This document shows positions 54,771-64,000 of a stretch of DNA of 64,000 nucleotides, piece by piece (the stretch's first letter is position 1; each line of letters opens with the position of its first letter). This DNA comes from Armigeres subalbatus (taxonomy: Eukaryota; Arthropoda; Insecta; Diptera; Culicidae), in assembly GCF_024139115.2 (NCBI RefSeq), contig NW_026942995.1, forward strand, positions 1-64,000, in the 5' to 3' direction. Below the pieces are notes generated by a model, which saw only the letters and a list, made by a program, of their open reading frames with translations, was not told the DNA's origin and searched no databases. A program made the translations under genes and the position numbers.

Positions 54771-56133
54771 CGCCTATATAGTGTTACCAGACGTACTCTT
54801 TTAAGAGTACATGTACTCTTTTTGAGGCAGAAAAATTACGTACTCTTCTTTTTCGTGAAAAAGGTTGAATGTACTCTTTTTAAATATTGTTAGTTCCGAT
54901 TTAATATTCTTAACTTAAGATTGCAAAGTGAATCCATTTTACTTAGTTAATACAAATAAAGTACGCTAAGATTGTGTATGTCACGATTGAACGTATTTAT
55001 TACTTTCATGGTATTTAATTTATTCAAGTGCTCCTGGACACGGCGAAATTTAAAACAGGTGGCCAGTTTTTTTTTCGAGAAATTTAGATACAAAAAATCT
55101 AGAAAGCCAGTACGAATGGTACGATCACATCAAATGACAAAACAACAAAACCATATAACAAACTGCAAGCTGAACCAAGAACATTGTCAAACCATGCATA
55201 TGAATTAAGTTCATTCAAGTTTTTGAACCTATTCTTCATATATCAGACGGTTTTAAACAACCTTTTTTTTGATGAAGCTTTGATCTTTTCAATTTGCGCA
55301 ATAAATTTGTAAATATTATATAGTTTCTTTGCCTTTATTCTATGAATAGTTCTTCTACCTTCTTCTTCTTATTGGCATTACATCCCCACACTGGGACAGA
55401 GCCGCCTCGCAGCTTAGTGTTCATTAAGCACTTCTACAGTTATTAACTGCGAGGTTTCTAAGCCAAGTTACAATTTTTGCATTCGTATAACATGAGGCTA
55501 ACACGATGATACTTTTATGCCCAGGGAAGTCGAGACAATTTCCAATCCGAAAATTGCCTAGACCGGCATCGGGAATCAAACCCAGCCACCCGACCCTCAG
55601 CATGGTCTTGCTTTGTAGCCGCGCGTCTTACCGCACTTATATCTACCACTTCACTTATATCTAGGAGAGAAAAAATAGCCTTTATAACTCACGAAAGCGG
55701 TTGATACAAAAAGCAATTTTGTCACAGTTACTGTCGTTGTTAATTTTATTGAACTCATACACATTTAGCAACATAATTTCATCTTACAAATATAAACAAA
55801 AAATAAACCGTTTTGACACAAATCCCGAACATGACTCATATTCAGAACACAGGAGTTTGAACGTCGTAGAATTAAAAATTCCATCGGTTCTATGTACGGA
55901 GGATCATAATTGCAATCCAATTCAACATTTATCCCATGGAAAGAGCCACTCGAATAATTATGATCATTCAAATCCAGGTGTTCGGAATAGGAGTCATGTT
56001 CAGGATTTGATTCAAAACAGTACAATATTGAACTTGAATTGTATATTAAAAAAATCATGAATTGTACTTTATTTTCACTTTTTGTAAATGTACTCTTTTT
56101 AGTCAAACCGAATCTGGTAACACTACGCCTATA
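54771..56133. mobile_element. Non-autonomous hAT element with 8-bp TSD
   Basis: The element (54779-56125, 1347 bp) begins TAGTGTTACCAGA and ends with the exact inverse. CGCCTATA flanks it at 54771-54778 and 56126-56133. AGTACTCTTTT motifs are repeated near both ends. It carries a nested Feilai SINE and an inner inverted repeat (CCCGAACATGACTCATATTC against its partner near 55980-56010). No transposase is visible. Confidence 0.9.
55360..55640 (-). mobile_element. Feilai-type SINE nested in the hAT element
   Basis: Read on the minus strand, it has a tRNA-like head with a B-box-like GGTTTGATTCCCGATGCC, then TAGGCAATTTTCGGATTGG, TATCATCGTGTTAGCCTCAT, CCTCGCAGTTAATAACTGTA and GTGTGGGGATGTAATGCC. 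It ends in (GAA)n, seen as TTCTTCTTC at 55360-55369. The whole plan fits the Feilai family described in Aedes. Confidence 0.88.
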
Positions 56134-58497
56134 TAGGGAAATGTACGATCAGTAGTTTAGTAATCTACTAGACCATTTGGAAAGACAAACCTATGTTTGC
56201 TGTTCCCGTTCAAACAAATGTTGAGACCCTGCATAGCTCATCGAAAAGTCAGTATTTGGTACGAAGCAGGGCCAGATTTAGCCGGAAGGGGGCCCAGGGC
56301 CAGATATGAGTAAGATTTTTATCTTTTTTTCACTAAATTCAATTCCTGCTTTGAACACAAGAGTATTTATGTTAGCCTCGCAATCAGTGTTTCCTATTTG
56401 AAAGACATAATAATAGTTGAACGGTAAAAATCCAGATTAATCTACCTAGAATTGATGATTACTTTCTCGTTTATTTTTAACTTCAGACAGATTTTAATAT
56501 TACAAACAATTCTCATTTGTTTGTTGTTCAGAAATTGTTTTAATCGAAATGCAGAATAAATAATTGTCCGTTAAAATTCACGACAATTTTATCTATATCA
56601 GAAGTTACACTTTCTCAATTTTTCAAACCTTCATATTCATTTTTTTACTGGTAATGTGGCAACATTTCAATTATTTTAATGACACGCCGACAAATGACAC
56701 ACCATTCAACCGGCAAGGAAGCATCAATTGAAGTGCCTTTTTAACGATCCCCTTTGATACAAGAAACGTGAATTATGTTCGCTCGTTAAATTTCTGACAA
56801 ACTATAGTTACCTTGCCAGCGATGCTCTGTTTCCTTCAATTGATCTTATCTAACGGCCACTACTGACTGATAAACGAACGACGGTGCAGGCGGTCGGTCA
56901 AACAAACGGCCAAAGTGTGAGAGCTGCCGCATCCCGGAAGGATCACTAATGACGAACCCGAGCAGCAATTACTTACCGGCTTGATAAGCTGTCTTCAGCA
57001 GGAGGCGGCCTCACAGTTGGCTGCCGTTGCCGCACTCGGAACTGTATATCAACAGATGTGTGGCACGGAGCGGATTCTGCAAGCTACCGTTCTTTCACCT
57101 TTGTACCTCTTTCACGTGGCGCATCGTGGCAAGGTGCGACGCGAGAAATGTTCACGACTTGTGTCAATCAAGCAGACACCATTTTGCGCCTACCTCTGGA
57201 GGTGAATGCACAATCCTTGAAGACACTAGTCGCAAAAAAATCGATTGTTTCATTAGAAACGTTCAAAAAAAACCTTTTGAGGTTTATTAGTCATCAATAA
57301 TTAGTATCAAGCTTTAGCTCACATATTGATGCTCAACTTGGTTATGAAACTCAATTAAACTGATTTTTTTTTCTAACGTGTGGCGTCCATTGCACAACGA
57401 AGTTTTTTTTTCACCGTGTCCTAAGACATTCTTGCGCCCACAACGCTGGCTACAATGCGGGCGGATGCTTGCTGTGAGGAGATAAATGCTCCCGAGCGCG
57501 GGTTTCATTCGGTCCAGCAAGCGCCTAGCAGCCGGCGGCGGCGGTGGCGACCGAGGTGGTTAATGAACGATATGGCATACCTACTGTCTCGTTGCTTCCT
57601 GCCATTGCCGCTAATGGTGCTTGAAATCACTTGATTAGGTTTACAGGTTTGGTGCCTTCATCAGCTGACACGCACATATGATGATGATATACTGCCGGTT
57701 AACCACCGCGGTAGGAAGGGAAGTGCGATAAATGACATTCACCTTAAGTTTGGGTCAAACAGTTCAAGTGAATAGTACTCGGCTACAGGTTGGTTCTGTA
57801 TTAGTCAATTTATTAAGAACGGGTATATCTTGTTAATGAAAAACCGTTTTAGTGCGAATTATAAAGCTTCCTCGCGGACAGTTGACTGTCAATTTCTCTA
57901 TCAGGATTTTTTCTCTGATTAAATTTCTCGTAATTTAAGTTTTAAAAGTAAATTCTTGTTAATTTGAATTGGAAACGTGTGGTATTGAGTGCTAAAGTGA
58001 GTGTTGAGCTTATCCAAAAACAGAAGAGGATCATAGGAGTTTTCATCACGCAAGGGACTATTTTTCTTTCATATTGGTAGTATTTAGGTTGGTGTAAAAG
58101 CAAGATTGCTCAATATGGTTTAGAAAAACTATGTAAAAACACGCCTTATATAGATGAACTAATCTTTTTAGTCGCAACAAACTTATTGAACAAAATTCCT
58201 TCAAAACGTTTAATTTTGCATCTTAATTTTTCTTTAAATTGTTGAGGTTTATTCCTGAACCGGGTCAGAACTACAAACTTAATCTCTTAATTGACAATTT
58301 TACGCTGATGGCAGGGCTATTTGAGACATTATATTTACACCATGTTACACTCATCATGTTCCTCCTAATCATATTATCAACTGTATTCAGTTTTAAAAAC
58401 CTACTGCTAAAAAATATTACAGTCCTGTTGGATTTAGGACGTACCTCATCGGAGAAACGCACTTATTTTGATGTGTGCAAATTCTTAAAGCTGAAAG
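56134..58497. other. Mostly unassigned; GC-richer island at 56.88-57.55 kb
   Basis: A hAT-like half end (CAGGGCCAGATTTAGCC) is at 56268 and an ATTAATCTACCTA fragment at 56432. The island 56880-57550 is more GC-rich. On the minus strand a GCCG/GTAAGT donor-like site lies at about 56972-56981. This could mark a 5' non-coding exon, but no coding frame supports it. Confidence 0.35.
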
Positions 58498-58660
58498 TAC
58501 AGTGAACTCTCCCTACCTCGATGATTTGGAACTCGATATTTTCCCTTACTCGATGAAATTCAAAGTCCCTTGAATGCTGCATTTCCTCCGTAAGTCGATA
58601 GGTACCTCCTTTACTAGATATTCTCTAAGTCGAAGAAATTTCTCAATGCATTTTCACCTC
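58498..58660. mobile_element. Pogo/Tigger-like terminus fragment
   Basis: TACAGTGAACTCTCCCTACC followed by repeated (A)CTCGAT motifs is the style of pogo/Tigger-type terminal repeats. Only one end is seen. The rest merges into CT-rich sequence. Confidence 0.5.
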
Positions 58661-58679
58661 GTTAACTCGATGTTGTCTT

Positions 58680-59175
58680 TCCTTTTTCCTTCTTTCTTAT
58701 GTCTTATCTTGCTTGCTTTTATTTCCTTTTTCTTTTTTCTTCTTCTGTCTTATATCTCACTTCTTCACTTCTTACTTGTCAATATATCGCTTTCCACTTC
58801 CCAATTATCATCTATCACTTCTCACTACTTGCTTCTGCTTTTCTCACCACTCACTTCCTGCTTCTCACTCACAACCATCACATCTCACTTCTCATCATTC
58901 ACTTGCACCTCTCATTTCTCACTTCCCACTACTCACTTTTCACTTGGTACTGCACACATCTCACTTCTCGCTTCTCTCCCATTTCACGGAAATCATTTTG
59001 CACTACTCTAGCTCCCTTCAAACATCTCATTTCTCACTTCTCAATTCTTAATTCTAACTATTTACCTCGATTCGAACATCTCATTGCATATAATAAGGAA
59101 ACAAATTTTAACTATTCGCCCAAATGGCGTTCGGCCAAATGACCCTTTCGTCCAAATGGCATTCGGCCATATTAC
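58680..59175. repeat. CT-rich tract with GGCC-type flank
   Basis: Pyrimidine-rich sequence with CACTTCTCACT units (58680-59060) is followed by CAAATGGCGTTCGGCCAAAT and GGCATTCGGCC units. This is the same architecture as 20447-21775. The long open frames are compositional. Confidence 0.7.
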
Positions 59176-59185
59176 CATAGATATA

Positions 59186-59314
59186 ATCCAGCTTTCCACG
59201 CTAGCCATAATGGCGGCTGCTATAAATAAATCTGACAGTAACTGCTTCCGACGCTCAATTGTAATCGACGCTGGTGGTATCTCAGCAACCATTTTCACAT
59301 TGTTTATTTATTGT
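59186..59314 (-). repeat. 129-bp inverted repeat, left copy
   Basis: The sequence is identical, in reverse orientation, to 60992-61120. On the minus strand it encodes the start of an open frame, MKMVAEIPPASITIERR. Confidence 0.92.
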
Positions 59315-60511
59315 AATCAAAAAAGCTACTGCAGAAAATACGAGTCTCAAAGAAAATAGCGGAAAAGATTGCAAAAAGCATATGATAATGAAATAAATTA
59401 TATATTATTGCAAATATAGTACATACGCTTTTTCGTTTCAGGTTGAAGCATTTTGACGTTGAGTTTTCCTATATAGAGATTATAAACACAGACCTACATG
59501 CAATTGAACATTTTAGCATTCGGTGTTTTGTAAGCATTTTGAGACAAGATGCACTTGACTGTGTGTTCTGGTTCCTTCGGAGTTGATTTGCAGATACATA
59601 ATGCTCCGCTGGATCATTAAGTGATAACAAACCAAAAATGAACACGAAGTACAGCAGAATATGGATGTGCATGTAACCAAAACCCGAAAATTTCATTGTG
59701 CTAAGATTCGATTGTTAAAACTTGGGCGTTGTGTTGCATATTAAGAAAAAATATAACTAACTATACTGGTTTAAGCTCAATAGACGTCACCAACGCCACG
59801 CCACGCAGTACAGTTCGGTTCAGATGAAAGTTCACTACTTTTTTTTTCTAATATTCTATTTAGATTGACCCATTAATGAACCTTAAAGGAGTTCTGTTAA
59901 TTTCATTCCTGGACTTGGGTTATAACACATATAATAAAAAAATCATCAATACTAAGCCTTGCTAATGAATACCTTTCTGAGACCGACAAATGCTGACGTG
60001 CTGAAAAAGTTCGCGAAACATGTGTTCTAGTAAATAATTATTGATATAGGCATACTCTTATGCTGTACCCAAAGTTCAATAATGCAAAAAGAAGTAAAAA
60101 CGCTTCTTTATTATCGACATTTTTTATCCTAATTATAATAAGTTAATCACACTAAAACGAAGCTTAATTTTCGGCCTGAAACTATTTTTCCTTAGGTTGG
60201 CTGGTTTTCGCATTAATGAAGGAGACGGTTAATCATTCTCCTTCTGGATTTTTTTAAATTGGAAGAAAGGTTTGTGATTCCCCCGGATCTATCGGTTAAC
60301 TGCGGTGAATCAATGGACTTTGTTTACTGGAGCATTGGTGTCTTCGGCCAGTTTGACTATTCGGTTGGCTACTCGAACGTTCTACGAACTCGAAGTCACG
60401 AAATTGGAACACAATGAATAAAAGTTAACGGGCTGCGTTTGCGTGGGACTTGTAACTAGAAAGATCCACGGCAGATAATCCAAAGGAATTAAAACGTGCA
60501 GCTCAATGATC
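59315..60511. other. Spacer between inverted repeats, nothing recognised
   Basis: The stretch is AT-rich with no clear feature. If the two 129-bp repeats are transposon termini, this spacer would be the interior, but it encodes no transposase. Confidence 0.4.
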
Positions 60512-60899
60512 ACCTTAGAACTTTCCAGAATTTTGAAGCTAAAATGCGATGATGCATATTATATTGTTATTCCCGTGCTGCATTTTGACATGTCATGTTT
60601 GTAATCTTGATTTAGTATAACTTCACATGTATAGCGGTTTCAGAGCGCGCACACGAACTACTTCAACCTACGAAGATATACTTCAACCTAAAACGAAAAT
60701 GCCTTAGAACCTTAGAACTTTCCAGAATTTTGAAGCTAAAATGCGATGATGCATATTATATTGTTATTCCCGTGCTGCATTTTGACATGTCATGTTTGTA
60801 ATCTTGATTTAGTATAACTTCACATGTATAGCGGTTTCAGAGCGCGCACACGAACTACTTCAACCTACGAAGATATACTTCAACCTAAAACGAAAATGC
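60506..60899. repeat. 197-bp tandem duplication
   Basis: The sequence starting ACCTTAGAACTTTCCAG at 60512 recurs at 60709 and the two copies appear identical to AAAACGAAAATGC. CCTTAGAAC at the junction is a microhomology. It lies just outside the right 129-bp repeat. Confidence 0.92.
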
Positions 60900-60991
60900 A
60901 TAATTATATTTGTGATATTAGTCAAGTTTAGAACTAGTTTAAGCTGGTTACGAAAAATCTCCCTTTTCTTCGAGTCTTGCTTTTTCCAATA

Positions 60992-61120
60992 ACAATAAAT
61001 AAACAATGTGAAAATGGTTGCTGAGATACCACCAGCGTCGATTACAATTGAGCGTCGGAAGCAGTTACTGTCAGATTTATTTATAGCAGCCGCCATTATG
61101 GCTAGCGTGGAAAGCTGGAT
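60992..61120 (+). repeat. 129-bp inverted repeat, right copy
   Basis: This is the exact inverse of 59186-59314, 1.68 kb away. It includes the start codon and first ~38 codons of the frame at 61008. Confidence 0.92.
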
Positions 61121-61349
61121 AATCAAGATGTTGGAGTCAGAGCAAATTAGTACTCATTTTATGGTTCCATGTACTAAGATTTCGGTACCCAGTGAAACAA
61201 AGCAACGCTTCAATATAAATTTGAACAGTTCTAATTTTCTACTGTTGTCAAGGTTATCATCCTGGCTGTTTATTATTTTCCTGCACTTTCGGACTGGTCA
61301 ACAACTGAGAGTCAAGGAATATGATAATTTTGGTTTTCTTCAACTTTAA
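61008..61349 (+). CDS. Uncharacterised 113-codon frame starting in an inverted repeat
   Basis: The ATG is in a good context (GTGAAAATGG). The first 38 residues (MKMVAEIPPASITIERRKQL, then an Ala/Leu-rich helix-like part) are duplicated exactly in the left repeat copy. Beyond the repeat the two frames differ, and here the tail is unrecognised and hydrophobic near residues 80-95. It may be the first exon of a gene or of an unidentified transposon. I do not recognise any domain. Confidence 0.3.
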   Translation: MKMVAEIPPASITIERRKQLLSDLFIAAAIMASVESWIIKMLESEQISTHFMVPCTKISVPSETKQRFNINLNSSNFLLLSRLSSWLFIIFLHFRTGQQLRVKEYDNFGFLQL

Positions 61350-62240
61350 CACTTTTATTTGTTTCTAGATCAATGCTTTCAACTCTTATATATAAAGTGA
61401 ATGCGAATCCGGATGTTTTGCTTCCAAATCCCATACGCGGTATCCTTTATGAGCGTATCCGACGCAAAACATCTCAAGCTTTGGTACCGATCTCAACTCC
61501 TACGGCACATGAACAAATACACCCTAACCGAAAACATCCGGTTTTCTTAGTTCCCTCGTCGAGGCAGTCGGACTCCTGTTCAATATGTTGCTATTAGCAA
61601 AGCTTGACCTCAGAAAATCTTGTCGGCGGAAAAATCCTCCAGCATGGCCTTTGCCTTCTTAGGGCCGATGCCCACGTAGCGGTTTTTCAAGCTGCATTAT
61701 ATGTAGTCGTGCACACGTATATGTGTGCATTACTCTATTTGATGCTGGGTACCTTGCGTGGACGTGGCGTTAACGCAGCCTAAAAAACCGCTAGGTGGAC
61801 ATCGGCCCTTAGTCCGCTTCATGCGCTCCTTTAGCCCATTCTGCTCCAGCATGAACGGAACCGTCCTTTGAATCTGAATTCCTTTGCATTTGTAGAATCT
61901 CTTGAACCGCATGCACTGATATTTACCATCGACCGTTTAAACTTTGCCGTGACAAAAGCCTCATACCGGCACACGTATGTGTGAACAAGTTCGAGTGTTG
62001 GGGACGATCTACGTTTTTCACGTGAAGAGAACGCTTTTGCGAACGGCTTCTCTATGACATAAAGCTCACATACAATAGTATCGTCGGCCACAAAGCAAAA
62101 ATATACGTTCACATTATACGTGAATACCAGACATAAGAGACAAAATCCCAATTTGCTGTACTGTAATTATTCATGCTAGTCCAGTTTCATGTCTTTTCGG
62201 ATGCTTACGGAGCGTGCATATATGCCCGTTCGATCTGATT
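61350..62240. other. Unassigned sequence before the Bel/Pao fragment
   Basis: No domain was recognised. Some of it may belong to upstream parts of the decayed retroelement pol, but I could not align it by eye. Confidence 0.35.
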
Positions 62241-62269
62241 GGACATATCAAAGTGGAGCTATTAGCAGA

Positions 62270-64000
62270 CAAATCCCGACCAGCCAGCCTAAAGAAGACG
62301 ACTCTAGCGAGGCTTTGCAGCGCTTATGTGGCCGCAAAACTGTATCGTACTACCGTTAAGGCTTTGAAGATGGAGTAGATTGAAACTTGGTTTTGATCGG
62401 ATTCTACCGTTGTCCTGTTACGGCTCAAGCTACCACCGTTCGTTTGGCCAACTTTCGTTGCAAATCGCGCTTCACACATCCAGGATCTAATGAAGGGACA
62501 CAGATGGAACTTCGTTAAGGGCGTAGGAGTACGAGCCACCGTCGGAAAAACTGCTGGAGAAGAAGAAAAACGTTCTAGTTTTAAGGCGGAGCCCCAGCAT
62601 CCTCATCCGCTGCTTGATCGATACTCCTGCTACTGGAAACTTCTGCGGATCATCGGCTATTGTTTGAGATTCACCCCAAGTTGTCAAGCACCAGCCTCGC
62701 CCCTTATGACACTGAAACTCACCTTTCCGGAGTTACAAGAGGCAAAATACACATTAATACACTGTGTTCAATGGGAACCCTTCGCTGTGGAGATAAAGGC
62801 TCTCGCCAACCAACGGCTTGTGTCTGCTCACTCGCCGTTGAAACTCCTTCACCCTTTCTTGGATCAGCTGGGTATACTTCGCGTTGTAGACTGGCTGAAA
62901 CTAGCTGGTGGGTCGCATTCTGTTCGGTATCCCATGATTCCCCCAGCCACTACTCGTTCACCCAACAAGTAGAAATCGTATACCACAAAATAGCACTTCG
63001 TTCTGGCCGCCGCATGACGCTCGCTCAAATTCGGCAAGAATACTAGCCGTTATGTGGTAAGCCATTGGCAAGTCACACATTCTGGAATTGCATTTGTTGC
63101 TTCCGAAGCTTTCCCGATATCCTTACCCCCTGGTCAACTTCCAAAATCCCGTACAACACTCTCTTGCACCTTCGATGTCACTGGCGTGAACTACTATGAA
63201 CCAGTCTAAATCAAGCCTGTGCATGGCCGAGCAGCAGCAAATAGGGCGTACATAGCCTTTTACGTGTGCTTCTGTACGAAGATGGTACACCTCGAAATGG
63301 TTGGGGACCCCACAACTTCAGCTTTCCTCGCTGCTCTGCGGCGATTTATTTCACGGCGAGGTCTACGTTCACTCGGACAATGGGCTCAACTTTAAGGTTG
63401 CCAGCAACCATTTTCGGGAGATCTACGATCTTTTGCGCAATTCACATACCGCATCAGAGATTTTCAACAGAACTGCGCAACGAGGGATCGTTTGGAAATT
63501 CATTCCCCCGAGAGCACCCAACTTCGGCAATCTTTGGGAAACGGTCGTGAAATCTGCAAAGACGTCTTTAATTCGAGTGCTGGGTAAGCAGAAGTTGTCC
63601 TTTGAGGACATGGCCACAGTTTTAACCCAAGTCGAGGCGGCTATGAACTAGCGACCGCTTACTCCATTGTTGGAGGATCCAGATGAGTTGGCCGTGCTCA
63701 AGCCTGGACATAGTCGTTACTCGCAATACCTGATCCAGATTACACCGATGTACCGTCAATTGGATGCAACACTACCAAGCATTGCAGCAGTTAGTGCAAC
63801 AACACTGGAATCAGTGAAGGCGCGATTACATCTCGCAGCTCCGTAACCAAAATCAACACTTCTCAAGGTGGATCAAATGGTGATCCTTATAGAGGATGGA
63901 ATTTCTGGAACAGAGTGGCCACTGGCTCGCATCACCGAAGGACGCACGGAGTGGTCAGGGTAGTGAAAGTTCTGCCGTTCGAGAAGTTGCCGACAACATA
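62270..64000 (+). pseudogene. Bel/Pao-type LTR retrotransposon pol, RNase H to integrase, decayed
   Basis: The plus strand reads through the end of RNase H (SDSTVVL, then PPFVWPTFVANRASHIQDL near 62390-62490), a linker (LDRYSCYWKLLRI, FLDQLGILRVVDWLKLAGG), and a zinc-binding region with SGRRMTLAQIRQEY. The integrase core has MVHLEMVGDPTTSAFLAALR, then HSDNGLNF with a catalytic Asp, and PPRAPNFGNLWE with the catalytic Glu. The C-terminal part follows (DELAVLKPGH, ISGTEWPLARITEG). Frames change several times and stops interrupt it (for example after VEAAMN at 63649). It continues beyond the right edge of the window. LTRs are not seen. Confidence 0.85.

Noticed and set aside
56268..56310. A complete hAT element starting at CAGGGCCAGATTTAGCC
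   Set aside because: No inverse end or TSD was found nearby; the same holds for the GTGGCGTAGCCAG half ends at 35.6 and 45.4 kb.

Overview
The window looks like a repeat-dense piece of a culicine mosquito nuclear genome, most probably Aedes. The evidence is tRNA-derived SINEs of the Feilai type, R1-, Jockey-, RTE- and Bel/Pao-type retroelements, Helitrons, several MITE families, short insect introns, and no bacterial-style operons or ribosome-binding sites. I found no confident host housekeeping gene. The window is mainly a stratified deposit of transposable elements, and the order of insertion can often be read from target-site duplications (TSDs). All alignments were made by eye.

Region 1 (1-11 kb): a hAT-like non-autonomous element (2275-10943) carries a ~1.7 kb array of 23-bp hairpin units. 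An R1-clade retrotransposon (4271-10542, minus strand) is inserted in the degenerate edge of that array, with a perfect 14-bp TSD. That retrotransposon is itself interrupted by a 659-bp inverted-repeat element with a perfect 10-bp TSD. Region 2 (11-23.6 kb): MITEs, a SINE split by another MITE, remnants of a hAT and an ITmD37E-type mariner transposase, a duplicated repeat block, and a 1.2 kb polypyrimidine tract.

Region 3 (23.6-37.4 kb): an RTE-like 3' fragment is followed by a Jockey-clade retrotransposon (minus strand, about 24.65-35.55 kb). Its ORF1 is split by a 7.17 kb element with ~600-700 bp inverted termini, CAC...GTG ends and a 5-bp GC-rich TSD (Transib-like). That insert carries a Helitron, a tRNA-like sequence and nested MITEs. 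A separate non-autonomous hAT element lies at 35.87-37.35 kb.

Region 4 (38.9-51.2 kb): the most notable gene is a five-exon hAT-superfamily transposase on the plus strand. All exon joins keep phase and give an uninterrupted 698-residue reading frame with the expected catalytic acidic residues. Its second intron is 8.85 kb and holds two MITEs, a ~152-bp satellite, an 86-bp-arm perfect palindrome, a Helitron, a SINE, microrepeats and an R1-type fragment with its reverse-transcriptase core deleted. It is either an intact hAT transposon swollen by later insertions or a retained transposase-derived gene.

Region 5 (51.2-64 kb): MITEs, a hAT element with a nested Feilai SINE, a CT-rich element, a 129-bp perfect inverted repeat that contains the start of a small open frame, a 197-bp tandem duplication, and a decayed Bel/Pao pol gene that runs off the right edge.
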